A stretch of DNA of 20,558 bases from Firmicutes bacterium UBA993 (GTDB taxonomy: Bacteria > Bacillota > Dethiobacteria > DTU022), in assembly GCA_002292015.1 (NCBI GenBank), contig DBBD01000101.1, positions 1-20,558 on the forward strand, read 5' to 3'. Shown here piece by piece: positions 6,650-16,900 of the stretch. Each line of letters begins with the position of its first letter. Within the stretch, counting starts at the first letter, position 1. The notes beneath the pieces are model-generated. The model worked only from the letters and a program-made list of their open reading frames with translations. It made no database searches and was not told the origin of the DNA. Made by a program: the position numbers and the translations under genes.

Positions 6650-8080
6650 TTGCGGTTTGAACCTTTATCGGGAAAAGAACTACAGCTAATTCATGATGTC
6701 ACCCTGAAAATATTGCAGCAAACAGGGGCAGTTGTCGAGGGCAGTGAAGCCAGGGAAATTCTATTGTCCGCCGGCTGCCTGGAGGATGGCAGGCGGCTTT
6801 TGTTTCCGCCCCGGCTGGTTGAGGATTGCCTTAATCACCAGGTAGCGGTGACCCTTTACGGGGTTGACGAAAGTATCGTGCTGCCGCTGACCGAAGCTAC
6901 CCGATCTTATACGCACAATTTTGGTTCGGTTTCGGTTCTGCTTGATCCGTGTGATAACAAGATTCGGGAAGCCCTACTGCAAGATCTGATTGATTTTGTC
7001 AGGATCAGCGACTCGCTGCCCCATCCGGATATGGTAGTACCAAGCTTAAGGCCGACCGATCTGCCGGAAGAGATTGCTTCGCTGGCGATGACGGCATATA
7101 CGCTTCAGAATACTGTCAAGCCGGTTGATATCGGCACGGCTTCGGATCGGTGGGAGATTAGTTACCTGATCCGTATTGCCGCGGCGGTCAGAGGGGGATT
7201 GCAGAACTTAGTCGAAAAACCGATGGGCACCTTGTCGATATCTCCCCTTAGCCCGTTGAACTTTCCGGCTGATATCACGGAGGCAGTGATTGAAAGCGCC
7301 CGATCCGGTTTGCCGATTACCATGCTGCCCTGCCCGACCCGCGGTTTAACCGCCCCGGTCACCCTGGTCGGAGGCCTGGTGCAGCAGAATGCCGAACAGC
7401 TGGCTTTCTTAGTGTTAGCCCGTCTTGTTAACAGCAAGACCCCTTTAGTCTACACCTGCCGGTTGGCGGGGGCGAATATGCGCACCGGTTGTGTTAGCGG
7501 CAGAGATCCCGATATCGGCTTTTCCGGGGCCTGTGTTGCCCAACTGGCCCGCTATTATGGATTACCTTCCGGAGTATACGGTCTGGACACCGGCTCGGCA
7601 CAACCAGATTTGCAGTCAGGTTTTGAGCGGGCCATTAACGGGCTTTACCCGGTTTTGGCCGGGGCAACGCTTGTTTCCGGAATGGGGGCGCTTAATGCCG
7701 GACTGCTGGCCAGCGCCGAACAGCTGGTGATCGACGATGAAATTTACGCGATGATCAGGCATCGGCAAAAAGGCATTACTGTAAACGAGGAGGCCATTGG
7801 CGCAGAAGTCGTTAGCGCGGTAATGAGGGGCGGTCATTTTCTGGCCCAGGAACATACCAGGAGCTTTATGCGTAAAGGAGAGATCTATACCGGCACCTTG
7901 GGCAATGAGGCGCCTTACGAGGAATGGCGGGTTAACGGGTCAGTTGCGATCAGGGAGCAGGCGCAAGAGAAAATTAGAACGCTGCTGGCGAATCATTCAG
8001 GAGTAGTACTGGATCAGTCGGTATGCAGCGAAATAGAGCAGATCCTGGAGGAAGCCAGGATAGATAAAAAGGGCTGGTAG
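6650..8080 (+). CDS. MttB-family methylamine:corrinoid methyltransferase without pyrrolysine
   Basis: This 476-residue TIM-barrel protein belongs to the trimethylamine methyltransferase (MttB) family and should move a methyl group from an N-methylated substrate to the corrinoid protein encoded just upstream. The frame has no internal TAG and is full length, so unlike archaeal MttB it lacks pyrrolysine. Characterised pyrrolysine-free members such as MtgB act on quaternary amines (glycine betaine; relatives use carnitine, proline betaine or butyrobetaine). Recognisable stretches include EKPMGTLSISPLSPL, GGLVQQNAEQLAF and SGMGALNAGLLASAEQLVID. TTG 6650 has AAAGGAG (6635-6641) 8 nt upstream. Placement before an oligopeptide-type importer and three or four hydrolases suggests a substrate released from a larger conjugate (inference). 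Confidence 0.88.
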   Translation: MRFEPLSGKELQLIHDVTLKILQQTGAVVEGSEAREILLSAGCLEDGRRLLFPPRLVEDCLNHQVAVTLYGVDESIVLPLTEATRSYTHNFGSVSVLLDPCDNKIREALLQDLIDFVRISDSLPHPDMVVPSLRPTDLPEEIASLAMTAYTLQNTVKPVDIGTASDRWEISYLIRIAAAVRGGLQNLVEKPMGTLSISPLSPLNFPADITEAVIESARSGLPITMLPCPTRGLTAPVTLVGGLVQQNAEQLAFLVLARLVNSKTPLVYTCRLAGANMRTGCVSGRDPDIGFSGACVAQLARYYGLPSGVYGLDTGSAQPDLQSGFERAINGLYPVLAGATLVSGMGALNAGLLASAEQLVIDDEIYAMIRHRQKGITVNEEAIGAEVVSAVMRGGHFLAQEHTRSFMRKGEIYTGTLGNEAPYEEWRVNGSVAIREQAQEKIRTLLANHSGVVLDQSVCSEIEQILEEARIDKKGW

Positions 8081-8225
8081 AACCGGGGGGCGATGCTTCA
8101 GGGACTGTAACTTTTTGCTTTACAAGGCATTGATGATGGAAAAGCAGGTAGTGCAAGGCGGAGAAATGGTGGAATATCTTTGGAGGGGTAAGATTAAAAA
8201 TCAGTTTATTCAAGGAGGAGAAAAG

Positions 8226-9872
8226 ATGAAGCGGATCATACTGGCCGTTTTGACCCTGGTGTTGTTCACTGTTGCGCTTCTGGGTACGACCGGTTGTCCC
8301 GCCCCCGTTGCAGTCGAAGACGAAAGACATACCCTGCGGGTGGGCGCCGTCGATGAATTGGAGGGTTTAAATCCGCATCTGGTCTGGTCGATGTTGGGCT
8401 ATGAAGTGATGCTGCTCAACTATAATATGTTGATCACCTGGGATGAAGAACTCAATCCTGCTCCCGCTCTGGCCAAAAGCTGGAGCGTTGACGAAGAGGG
8501 AACACTTTGGACTTTCAACCTGGAAGAGGGCGTGCTCTGGCATGACGGAACACCCTTTACCGCTGAAGATGTCAAGTTTACTTTTGAGTATATCCGGGAT
8601 AACGAGCTGGGTTACTTTCTTGATCCCGTAGCCGGGATGGAGGAGATCACCGCAGTCGACGAGCACACGTTGACTATTAAGACCGATCAGCCGCTGGCCT
8701 GGATGCCCGGGATCATCGTGCCTATACTGCCCAAACATATCTGGGCAGAGATTGACCCCGAGTATGCCGGCACCGATTTTGCTAACGAAAACCCCGTGGG
8801 TACCGGTCCGTTCCAGGTAGTGGAATTCGTCAGAGGGCAGTATGTGCGGTTGGAGGCTAATGAGAACTATTTTAGGGGCGCGCCCGGGATAGACGAGGTA
8901 ATCTTTATTCAGTTCGCTAACGCCGATCTGATGGTGGAAGCCCTGAAAAAAGGCGATATCGATGTTGCGGTAGAAGTTCCCGGAGCCTCCCTTAAAGCGC
9001 TGGAGGAGGCTGCTGATCCAAATATCGTTACTTTAGATGCTGATTCCCCCTCCTTCTCACAGCTTGGTTTCAACGTATGGGTTGACGACGCCGAGTCCGA
9101 AGGCAACCCCCTGCTGTTGGATCGAAATATCCGCGTGGCTATCGAACATGCGATGAACCGCCAGGAGATTATTGCCGTGGCCCACGATGGTTTCGGTACC
9201 CCGGGGTCTACCTTGATACCTCCCTTTCATGATTTCTGGCACTTCAATCCGGGAGCAGAGCTGCGTGCCTACGATCCGGCTAAAGCTGCAGAAATTTTGG
9301 AAGGGGCCGGTTATACGTTGGGTAACGATGGGATCAGGGTCAGCCCTGCCGGCGAACCCCTATCCTTTGATCTTATTGCCCGTTCGGAATCAGTTGAAAG
9401 CCAGCAGGCTGCCACACTGATCAAAGATATGCTGGCCGAGGTCGGCATTGAGATTACAGTCACCGTCATCGACGAGGGGACGCTGACCGATCGGCTTCCA
9501 GAGGGAGATTTCGACATGTTCCTCTGGGGTTGGTTTACAGAGGTGGACCCCACCAGCATACTCCGGGTGAAGACTACTGCTGAGCTTATGTCATGGAACG
9601 AAACATTTTATTCCAACCCGGTCTATGACGAGCTGCATCTGCGGCAGCAGCGCACGATGGATCGTGAAGAGCGGCAGCAGCTGGTCCACGAAATGCAGCG
9701 GATCATTTATGAAGATGTTCCCTATATCATCTATTCAAACGACCCCGAGCTGATGGCTTACCGGACAGACAGATTTGAAGGGTGGGTCCGCAATCCGCCG
9801 GGCGGCCCGGTGATCTACCAGGTAAGCGGCTCGATTAGAACATATGAGGAGCTGCGCCCGCTGGAGCGATAA
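8226..9872 (+). CDS. Oligopeptide-type ABC transporter substrate-binding lipoprotein (SBP_bac_5)
   Basis: This 548-residue extracytoplasmic receptor captures solute for the importer encoded downstream. Residues 1-23 are a lipoprotein signal peptide and Cys24 (TTGC) the likely lipidated residue. The family 5 signature lies in LEEGVLWHDGTPFTAEDVKF, followed by the usual two-lobe pattern (NPVGTGPFQVVEF, NIRVAIEHAMNRQEI, AAEILEGAGY). AAGGAGG (8212-8218) is 7 nt before ATG 8226; earlier in-frame starts would place the signal peptide internally. Family 5 proteins bind di- and oligopeptides but also nickel chelates, opines and other compounds, so the ligand is not certain. It is separated from the methyltransferase gene by 145 nt and followed by a strong hairpin. 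Confidence 0.92.
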   Translation: MKRIILAVLTLVLFTVALLGTTGCPAPVAVEDERHTLRVGAVDELEGLNPHLVWSMLGYEVMLLNYNMLITWDEELNPAPALAKSWSVDEEGTLWTFNLEEGVLWHDGTPFTAEDVKFTFEYIRDNELGYFLDPVAGMEEITAVDEHTLTIKTDQPLAWMPGIIVPILPKHIWAEIDPEYAGTDFANENPVGTGPFQVVEFVRGQYVRLEANENYFRGAPGIDEVIFIQFANADLMVEALKKGDIDVAVEVPGASLKALEEAADPNIVTLDADSPSFSQLGFNVWVDDAESEGNPLLLDRNIRVAIEHAMNRQEIIAVAHDGFGTPGSTLIPPFHDFWHFNPGAELRAYDPAKAAEILEGAGYTLGNDGIRVSPAGEPLSFDLIARSESVESQQAATLIKDMLAEVGIEITVTVIDEGTLTDRLPEGDFDMFLWGWFTEVDPTSILRVKTTAELMSWNETFYSNPVYDELHLRQQRTMDREERQQLVHEMQRIIYEDVPYIIYSNDPELMAYRTDRFEGWVRNPPGGPVIYQVSGSIRTYEELRPLER

Positions 9873-9927
9873 ATTACTGTTAAACAAAGACCATATTTAA
9901 CGATTCTAATTGCGGCAGGACCATTTC

Positions 9928-9964
9928 CGCCGGGGAAAAGCTGTTACCGGTTTCTTCCCCGGCG
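9928..9964 (+). promoter_or_regulatory. Strong intercistronic hairpin after the binding-protein gene
   Basis: CGCCGGGGAA (9928-9937) is perfectly complementary to TTCCCCGGCG (9955-9964), a 10-bp GC-rich stem with a 17-nt loop. No U-run follows, so it is not a good terminator. Such hairpins between binding-protein and permease genes are known to protect the upstream mRNA and raise the receptor-to-permease ratio. CCGCCGG (9927-9933) could instead pair with CCGGCGG (10030-10036) near the next start. Confidence 0.6.
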
Positions 9965-10063
9965 TCAACTTTAACCTGAGTCCACGCTGCTCGAATATTT
10001 TCGGGGAAATGCCGGCGTAGATTTCTCCTCCGGCGGTAACCTTAGGAGAGTGATCGGGAAACG

Positions 10064-11035
10064 ATGAATATGCGGCTTTACCTGTTGAGTAAGTTCAGCC
10101 AGGCCGTCGTGACAATATTTATAGTTTTAATTATTAACTTCTTTCTTTTCCGGGTTATGCCCGGGGACCCGGTGCGTGTGCTGATCCGCAGTCCCAGAAT
10201 TTCTGCCGAGACGCTGGCCCGGCTCAGGGAAAGATTTGGTTTGGACGAAAGTTTGTTGACTCAGTTTTGGGTTTACTTACGCGATCTTTTTACCCTGGAT
10301 TTGGGTAGTTCATTTAACTATCGCCAGCCCGTACTAGATGTTATTTTGGAGCGTGTTCCGGCCACGCTGCTGTTAGTGGGAACGGCCACGCTGCTTTCCA
10401 TTGTTCTGGGAATTAGTCTGGGTGTGCTCCTGGCCTGGAAAAGAGGCACCCGGATCGATGTGGGAGGGTTGGCTTTATCGCTGATCCTTTATGCCATGCC
10501 TACTTTCTGGGTGGGCATCATCATGTTGATGGTCTTTGCCGTTTATTGGAATATCTTTCCTTTATGGGGAATGGGTGTGCCCGGGGCCATTTACCAGACT
10601 TTTTGGGCAGAGTTGTTATCGAGACTCCATCACCTGTTTTTACCGGTGCTTACCTTTACCTTGATCCTGGTGGGGGAGTATGCCCTGATTATGCGCAGCT
10701 CGCTCTTGGAAGTTTTGCACGAAGATTATATGCTGACTGCCCGAGCCAAGGGTGTATCGGCAACTGAGTTGCTTAGAAGGCATGCTCTGCCCAATGCCCT
10801 GTTGCCCATGGTTACTTTGATTGCGATAAACCTGGGTTTTATAATCGGCGGAGCCATTCAGATCGAAACGGTTTTCTCCTGGCCCGGACTGGGCCGACTG
10901 ATGTTTTCCGCGCTGACCGACCGTGATTACCCTGTTCTGCAAGGGCTTTTTCTGTTTATTACCATATGTGTTATTTTAGCTAACCTGGGCGCGGATATCA
11001 TCTACCGCTATATCGATCCCCGGGTTAAAGCATAA
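10064..11035 (+). CDS. ABC transporter permease, DppB/OppB family
   Basis: This 323-residue inner-membrane permease forms half of the importer channel. It begins with a transmembrane helix (about 14-30) and the characteristic FRVMPGDPVRVL, has several more hydrophobic segments, and carries the ATPase-contacting EAA loop (about 221-248, DYMLTARAKG to ALPNALLP), then the conserved IETVFSWPGLGRL. The ATG at 10064 has no well-placed ribosome binding site: GGAG at 10045-10048 is 15 nt away, and an in-frame TAG at 10043 rules out an upstream start. Low initiation may keep permease levels below those of the binding protein. It pairs with the DppC-type permease 9 nt downstream. Confidence 0.92.
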   Translation: MNMRLYLLSKFSQAVVTIFIVLIINFFLFRVMPGDPVRVLIRSPRISAETLARLRERFGLDESLLTQFWVYLRDLFTLDLGSSFNYRQPVLDVILERVPATLLLVGTATLLSIVLGISLGVLLAWKRGTRIDVGGLALSLILYAMPTFWVGIIMLMVFAVYWNIFPLWGMGVPGAIYQTFWAELLSRLHHLFLPVLTFTLILVGEYALIMRSSLLEVLHEDYMLTARAKGVSATELLRRHALPNALLPMVTLIAINLGFIIGGAIQIETVFSWPGLGRLMFSALTDRDYPVLQGLFLFITICVILANLGADIIYRYIDPRVKA

Positions 11036-11044
11036 GGGGGAAGC

Positions 11045-11947
11045 ATGGTGCCGTCTTCGGTTTATAGCAAAGATAACCTGCGATTGCTGAAGAAAAATCT
11101 GCGCTCTTTTTGGGATATTTATCGCCAAAACACCATGGGGTTGATCGGCTTGTGCATCCTATGCTTCTTTACCTTGCTGGCCTTTCTGGGGCCGCGCCTG
11201 GTAGATGTAACAACCTATGTGGTGGACGGAGTTACACAAACCATGCACCCGCCTGTCTCAGGTTACTGGTTGGGTACCGATAATCTGGGCAGGGATATCT
11301 TGGCCGGAGTGGTTATCGGAACCCAGGTATCGCTGCTGGTCGGCGTGGCCGCAGCGACTATTTCTATGACTATCGGCACGGTTATCGGTATCGTCGCCGG
11401 CTTTTACGGTAAGCTGGCCGACAAGCTACTGATGCGCTTCACCGACGTATTCCTGGTTATCCCCTGGCTTCCCCTGGTGTTGGCTATGGCCGCGCTGTTG
11501 GGTCCCAGCTTGGGCAATATAATCTTTGTCATCGGAATTACCAGTTGGGCGGGCACCGCCCGAATTATCCGATCACAGACCTTAAGTGTGAAAGAGCGCC
11601 CTTATGTGGAGAGAGCACGGGCGATCGGCTCCAGCGGAACTCATATTATGCTCCGTCATATTTTGCCCAACGTCTTTCCCTTGATTTACGCCAATACTAT
11701 CTTAGTGGCAGCCATTGCTATTTTATCCGAAACCACCTTGAGCTTCCTGGGTATGGGAGATCCGACCCGCATCAGCTGGGGGATGATGCTGCATTATGCC
11801 TACGAGATGGGCGCCGTGATCAGCAGGGCTTGGTGGTGGCTTTTGCCGCCGGGGATCTGTGTGGTCCTGGTGGTGCTGGGCTTTACTTTTATCGGTTTCG
11901 CGCTGGATGAGGTGCTTAACCCCAAGCTGAGGAGGCGGGATCGATGA
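11045..11947 (+). CDS. ABC transporter permease, DppC/OppC family
   Basis: This 300-residue permease is the second channel subunit. The N-terminal OppC_N-type helix lies around 31-50. The extracytoplasmic motif HPPVSGYWLGTDNLGRD (about 68-84) is diagnostic for DppC/OppC. The EAA loop (about 188-210, VERARAIGSS to HILPNV) docks on an ATPase, and LSETTLSFLGMGDP follows. The ATG lies just behind AAGGGGGA. Its stop overlaps the start of the first ATPase gene by 4 nt (ATGA), so translation of the two is probably coupled. Confidence 0.93.
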   Translation: MVPSSVYSKDNLRLLKKNLRSFWDIYRQNTMGLIGLCILCFFTLLAFLGPRLVDVTTYVVDGVTQTMHPPVSGYWLGTDNLGRDILAGVVIGTQVSLLVGVAAATISMTIGTVIGIVAGFYGKLADKLLMRFTDVFLVIPWLPLVLAMAALLGPSLGNIIFVIGITSWAGTARIIRSQTLSVKERPYVERARAIGSSGTHIMLRHILPNVFPLIYANTILVAAIAILSETTLSFLGMGDPTRISWGMMLHYAYEMGAVISRAWWWLLPPGICVVLVVLGFTFIGFALDEVLNPKLRRRDR

Positions 11948-12903
11948 GCCTGTTGGAAGTAGAAAATCTGACCACTTATTACAAGCTGAAAGAAGGTTAT
12001 GTTCGCGCCTGCGAAAACGTAAATCTAAAACTGGAAAAAGGCGAAGCGCTTGGCCTGGTCGGCGAATCGGCATCAGGTAAGACCACGGCGGCCCTATCGC
12101 TGGTTAAGCTGCTTCCTGACAATGCCGAAGTGAGGGCGGGGAAGATTAGTATCGAGGGACGGGATATTTCCCGGGCAATGGAAGATGAGCTGCGCCGCAT
12201 CCGTTGGAAAGAGATCGCCATTATTTTTCAGGGAGCGATGAATGCTCTGAATCCGGTCAGGAGGGTTGGCGATCAGATAGTTGAAGCGCTGCGTATTCAT
12301 GAAAAAATGCCTGAGAAAGAAGCCTGCCTGAGAACGGCTGAACTATTTGAACAGGTGGAAATAGACCCGGACAGAGTCAGGGAATATCCCCATGAATTCA
12401 GCGGCGGGATGCGACAGAGAGTAATGATTGCCATGGCTGTTGCCTGCAATCCGAAGATAGTGATCGGCGACGAACCGACTACTGCCCTTGATGTAATGGT
12501 CCAGGCCCAGGTTTTGCAGCTTCTGGAGAAGCTGCGCCGAGAATTACAGATGGGGATGATCCTGATCACTCACGATCTTTCAGTGGTTGGCGAGACCTGT
12601 GACCGGGTGGCAGTGATGTATGCCGGCCGGATCGTGGAGACCGGTCCGACCGAAAAAGTGTTTGAGAACCCGGCTCACCCGTATACCCGGGCGTTGATCG
12701 CTGCCTTTCCCAATATCGAAGGTAAGCGTTACCTGGCCCAGTCTATTCCCGGAAATCCCCCAAATTTGCTTAATCCCCCGGCAGGCTGCCGCTTTCATGA
12801 ACGATGCTCGCAGATTATCGGACCTTGCAGTGAAAAAGATCCGACAGCGGTTGAAGTATCAACCGGCCATATGGCTTCGTGCCACCTCTTAGGGAGGTTG
12901 TAA
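11944..12903 (+). CDS. Oligopeptide ABC transporter ATPase, DppD/OppD family
   Basis: This 319-residue cytoplasmic ATPase powers the importer as one half of a heterodimer. It has Walker A GESASGKTT (40-48, with Ala where Gly is common), Q-loop Gln96, signature FSGGMRQR (152-159), Walker B IVIGDEP (172-178) and the switch His210. After the nucleotide-binding domain the C-terminal oligopeptide-transporter extension contains a cysteine cluster (GCRFHERC, then PCSEKDP and SCHLL). Such clusters hold an iron-sulfur centre in some characterised Dpp/Opp systems. AGGAGG at the end of the preceding gene serves this ATG. It overlaps the upstream permease gene by 4 nt. Confidence 0.94.
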   Translation: MSLLEVENLTTYYKLKEGYVRACENVNLKLEKGEALGLVGESASGKTTAALSLVKLLPDNAEVRAGKISIEGRDISRAMEDELRRIRWKEIAIIFQGAMNALNPVRRVGDQIVEALRIHEKMPEKEACLRTAELFEQVEIDPDRVREYPHEFSGGMRQRVMIAMAVACNPKIVIGDEPTTALDVMVQAQVLQLLEKLRRELQMGMILITHDLSVVGETCDRVAVMYAGRIVETGPTEKVFENPAHPYTRALIAAFPNIEGKRYLAQSIPGNPPNLLNPPAGCRFHERCSQIIGPCSEKDPTAVEVSTGHMASCHLLGRL

Positions 12904-12905
12904 AT

Positions 12906-13916
12906 TTGGACATCAACAATCGCGGAGATGAACAATTAGAATTGCTGAAGGTCTCCAACCTCGAAGTGCACTTTGCAGCCCGCCAAGGGTTTTTATCATC
13001 GCTGCTGAACAAGCAGCCCAAACAGGTACGGGCGGTTGATGGCCTCGATTTTTCAATTAGAAAAGGAGAGATCCTTTGCCTGGCCGGTGAATCGGGCAGC
13101 GGCAAAACGACAACCGGTAAAGCGATCCTGCGTTTGGTTGAGCCAACCGGCGGCGAGGTATGTTTTAAGGGTGAAGACGTAATTGCTTTCAACCGTCAAC
13201 GGTTGCGTCGCTTTCGCCAGGAGGCGCAGATTATATTTCAGGACCCGTATGAATCGTTGAATCCACGACAGACTGTTTTTTCCACCGTTGCGGAACCGCT
13301 CGAAGTAAACCGGATTTGCAAAAATAACGAGCAGATCGAAGAAAGGGTGATCGAAGCGCTCACTGACGCGGGGCTGAGCAATCCACAGGAGCTTTTCTTA
13401 CGCTATCCCCACGAATTAAGCGGCGGGCAAAGGCAGCGACTGGCGATTGCCGGCGCTCTTGTGGTAAAGCCTGACTTTATTATGGCCGATGAGCCGGTCT
13501 CAATGCTTGACCTGTCGATCCGGGCCGGTATTCTGAAGTTGATGGTAGACTTGCGTGATCAAAAGGGGATCAGCTATCTTTTCATCACGCACGACCTATC
13601 CCTGGCCTGGCTGGTTTCGGACCGGATTGCCATCATGTACTTAGGGAAAATTGTCGAGCTTGGTTCTGCTGATACTGTTATCCGTCAGCCTCTACATCCT
13701 TATACCCGGGCTCTTGTTTCTGTTATACCGGTGCTAAAGCGTGTTATGCCAAGCGACAAAAAGCTGCTCCAGGGGGAAACGCCGGATCCGGTAAATATTC
13801 CCACCGGCTGCCGCTTTCACCCCCGCTGCCCGGAAGCGCAATCGCGCTGTCGCGAGGAAGAACCGCTTTACAGGGAGGTAATGCCCGGTCATTACGGAGC
13901 CTGCCACTTTATATAG
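12906..13916 (+). CDS. Oligopeptide ABC transporter ATPase, DppF/OppF family
   Basis: This 336-residue ATPase is the partner of the DppD-type subunit. It has Walker A GESGSGKTT (61-69), Q-loop Gln112, signature LSGGQRQR (171-178), Walker B FIMADEP (191-197) and switch His229. The aspartate after Walker B is followed by VSMLD rather than the usual SALD-type loop, which is common in this family. The C-terminal GCRFHPRCPEAQSRC cluster mirrors that of its partner. TTG 12906 is preferred: AGGGAGG (12891-12897) lies 8 nt upstream, and an upstream in-frame start at 12879 would overlap the previous gene without a ribosome binding site. It ends 14 nt before the C25-like gene. Confidence 0.93.
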   Translation: MDINNRGDEQLELLKVSNLEVHFAARQGFLSSLLNKQPKQVRAVDGLDFSIRKGEILCLAGESGSGKTTTGKAILRLVEPTGGEVCFKGEDVIAFNRQRLRRFRQEAQIIFQDPYESLNPRQTVFSTVAEPLEVNRICKNNEQIEERVIEALTDAGLSNPQELFLRYPHELSGGQRQRLAIAGALVVKPDFIMADEPVSMLDLSIRAGILKLMVDLRDQKGISYLFITHDLSLAWLVSDRIAIMYLGKIVELGSADTVIRQPLHPYTRALVSVIPVLKRVMPSDKKLLQGETPDPVNIPTGCRFHPRCPEAQSRCREEEPLYREVMPGHYGACHFI

Positions 13917-13930
13917 AAAGAGGTGCATTA

Positions 13931-16900
13931 ATGATGACTGAACTATTCCTGTTAACGGTGCGCGGCTGGCTGCAAAGCCTCGAACTGGCAGCAGCTGTCT
14001 TAAGTGACCGGGGGAGAGAAGTTTTTTTTCTCGATCCCGAAAGGGTCGCAGAGGAGAAAGATGCACTTTCCATACTGGCCGGTCGATTGCCGTTCTGTAC
14101 GTATAATCTGACTGGGTACGAAGAAGTTGATCAGCTTGCTGCTGCAGCAGGGTTGAAGCTTAAAGCAACTCCTTTTTCCGGCTGCCTAGACTTTGATTCC
14201 TACGTTGCCTTTTTCGGGGAGCCGGTCGGAATATGTTCTGCTGCGGCCGATTCTCCGGCTGATTGCCTTAAAGCCGCGATGCTGGCGATACGTCTCGGCT
14301 ACTATTTTTTAGCGCCGACAGCCGACTCTCATCAAAAGCTTGTTAATTACCCGGAATTACCACTTGTCTGGATCGGATCGCAAAAATCATTGGCGGCGGC
14401 AGACCGTACCTCCGAAGCGAAAAACTATACTGTTCTTGAGGATGACCGCCAACTTTTTGAGTTTCTTGTATCAGCCGGCCTCGCCGCCGATTACCTGGTT
14501 GTCTATAACTCAGTCGACCTGCTGTTTGATACATCCAGGGGGATCGCCTTGAGTGAACTTTGGGTTCGCGGGTTAAGCCTGCACCTGCTTAACCTTGCCT
14601 CTTACCGCCCGGTATTTCCTTTTGATGTGCAGAGTGAACAACCGAATCCGCGGCAGATTGAAGAGAGCTTACATCAGATGGTGTGCCTGACTGGTCTTAA
14701 ACCCCGCTATCAGGTTATTCTTGCTTCCCCAGCGGCAGTGCCATTTTTTTACGAGGAGAAAAAAATGATCGGTGCGGTTACCGAGGAGATGATCAGGGAT
14801 ATCCACCTGCGCCTAAACGATGATCTTTTCTTTGACCTGGCCGAGGGGCGCCTGATGCAAAATACATGTGGTGGGGTTTCAACCCAGATTATCAGCACTA
14901 AAAGGTATAATGAAGTTCAGAATCATCTGCAGCGCGGAGGACAGGATCTGTTGATTGTTGCCACTCCGCATGTGGAAACGGGGATCATCTTTTCCACTGA
15001 TAATGCGCTGATTGATACACAGCTGGTGCCGTTGTTGGAAGACGCCGGTTTTGCTATCAACCAGCTCCGGGATCGTGATGCCGGTTACCGGGAGGTGGCT
15101 GAGGCGTTAAAAGGTGCCGACTATTTTCTCTATACCGGACACGGTGGGCCGGAAGGTCTGCACACCCACAACAGGACTTTATACAGGGAAGATCTGCCGC
15201 TGATGCCGCCCCTGGTGGCTTATGCCTCTGCTTGTTCGACGGTGGGCCTGGTCCCCCACTGGTATTCGCCCGATGAAGGCTTAACCTGGGAAGGGGTGCC
15301 GGTTGATTCGCGCCAGGTAATCGGCCTCTCATTCGTAGAAAAGGGGGCAATCTGCTTTGTCGGCGGAGCCACGATCGAAGATTTACAGTACACCACCTCT
15401 ACCTACAGTGTCTTTATGGAGGCGCTGCTGCTAAAAGGCCTGAGCGTCGGTGAAGCTGTACGCGAGATGCGTAATGTGATCAGCCTCTATGCGGCTACCC
15501 TGCTGCAGAAAAACCCAGCGGCCTACCGCAAATATCGCTGGGGTACAGCCAATGCTATCCACCAACAGGTGTTATTGGGCGATCCGGCCTTTGTTCCGGC
15601 CGAAAAGAAGGATATCGGTGCGGCCATGCCCGTCAGATTGGAAGGAGATGCCCCCCTGCAAACCCTTACCGTAGAGATCCCCGCAGATCGCCGGCAGCGC
15701 GGTGCGGCCGCTGTTCATAAGCTGGATGCCTCGAAATACTATTACCGCTGTCGGAATGTCGAGGTCATTACGCCATACGGCGAAGACATCTTCAGCTGGG
15801 GTGATTATTACCGGGTGGCGCCTGACGCCCGCGATGTAAGCGAGTGGGCGGTCAAGTCAACCTTTTTGCATTTGACCCATCTTCTGCCGCCTGGTATGGT
15901 GCCGCAAAAGCTGACCCTGATCGCCGCTGAGACCGGCGAGAGTGAATGCCTGCTCTGCGGTAATGAAGCTGAACAATTGCTATCGCCCCTCAAAGCGATG
16001 CGTAAGTTTAAACTGCCGTATCTCCTGCAGCCGCCGATCGAGCTGAATATGGAGGACGGGTGGGCTTTTTGCACGGAGGATCTGGATGGCTCAGTCCGGA
16101 TGCGCTGGCTGGCACCGCTTTTGTTAATTGACGATAAAAACCGCAGTGCTTTTCCCCTGAAAAAGTTTACCTTTCAGATTGAATCGGTGCCCGCTGTGAA
16201 AATGCAGGGCAAAATTACGAATGCAGAACCAGCTTCGTCGTACTTGGTTTGCGCCGGTTATTATGGTGCAAAAATTTCCGGACAGGATTTCCGCGGACAA
16301 ACCTTCTGCATGACTGCTGCTGCTCTAACCGGTAAGGGCGGCATCTTTTCTTTCGACTGTGCTCCCGGCTCTGCGCTTACTATCCGGGGGCAGTTTCCGG
16401 TATACGAACTGCTGGAAAGATATCAGCCTTTTGAAGCAACATTTTGTAAACCCGATGATGAAAATCAGGTGTCTATTGAGCTGAAGCAGCCAAAGATGAT
16501 TGATTTCAGAGGTTTTATCTATGATTCGCTCAGCGGAGAGCCGCTGGCCGGCGCGCTGATCCGGGTTTTTCGCGGTGAGCATGACCCGGTAGGAGATCTG
16601 TTAATCGAAGCTTTTGCCGGGGAAGCGATCAGCAGCCTGAAAGGGGATTTTCTCATCAAGCTGCCGGCCGGCAGCTACTTGGTTTATGCTGTTGCTGCCT
16701 CCGGGGGCCGGTGTTATAAGTCGGCCGAGTGGGTGCTTACACTGCGTGAATGGGAGAGGGGCAACCGGGTTTATGCCCTCGACCAGGGCGCTCAGGTCAG
16801 GGGCAGGGTTACTTTTGAAGGTTATCAGCCTCCGGATCCGGCAATGGTTGCTTTGAAAAGGTTTCCAAAGGTAGAGGGCGCACCGGCGCTGACTAAAGTT

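Noticed and set aside
6650..8080. Pyrrolysine-containing MttB
   Set aside because: There is no in-frame TAG before the terminal stop, and the protein is full length without readthrough.
8115..8225. Longer start for the binding protein
   Set aside because: AAGGAGG is spaced correctly for ATG 8226, and the lipoprotein signal begins there.
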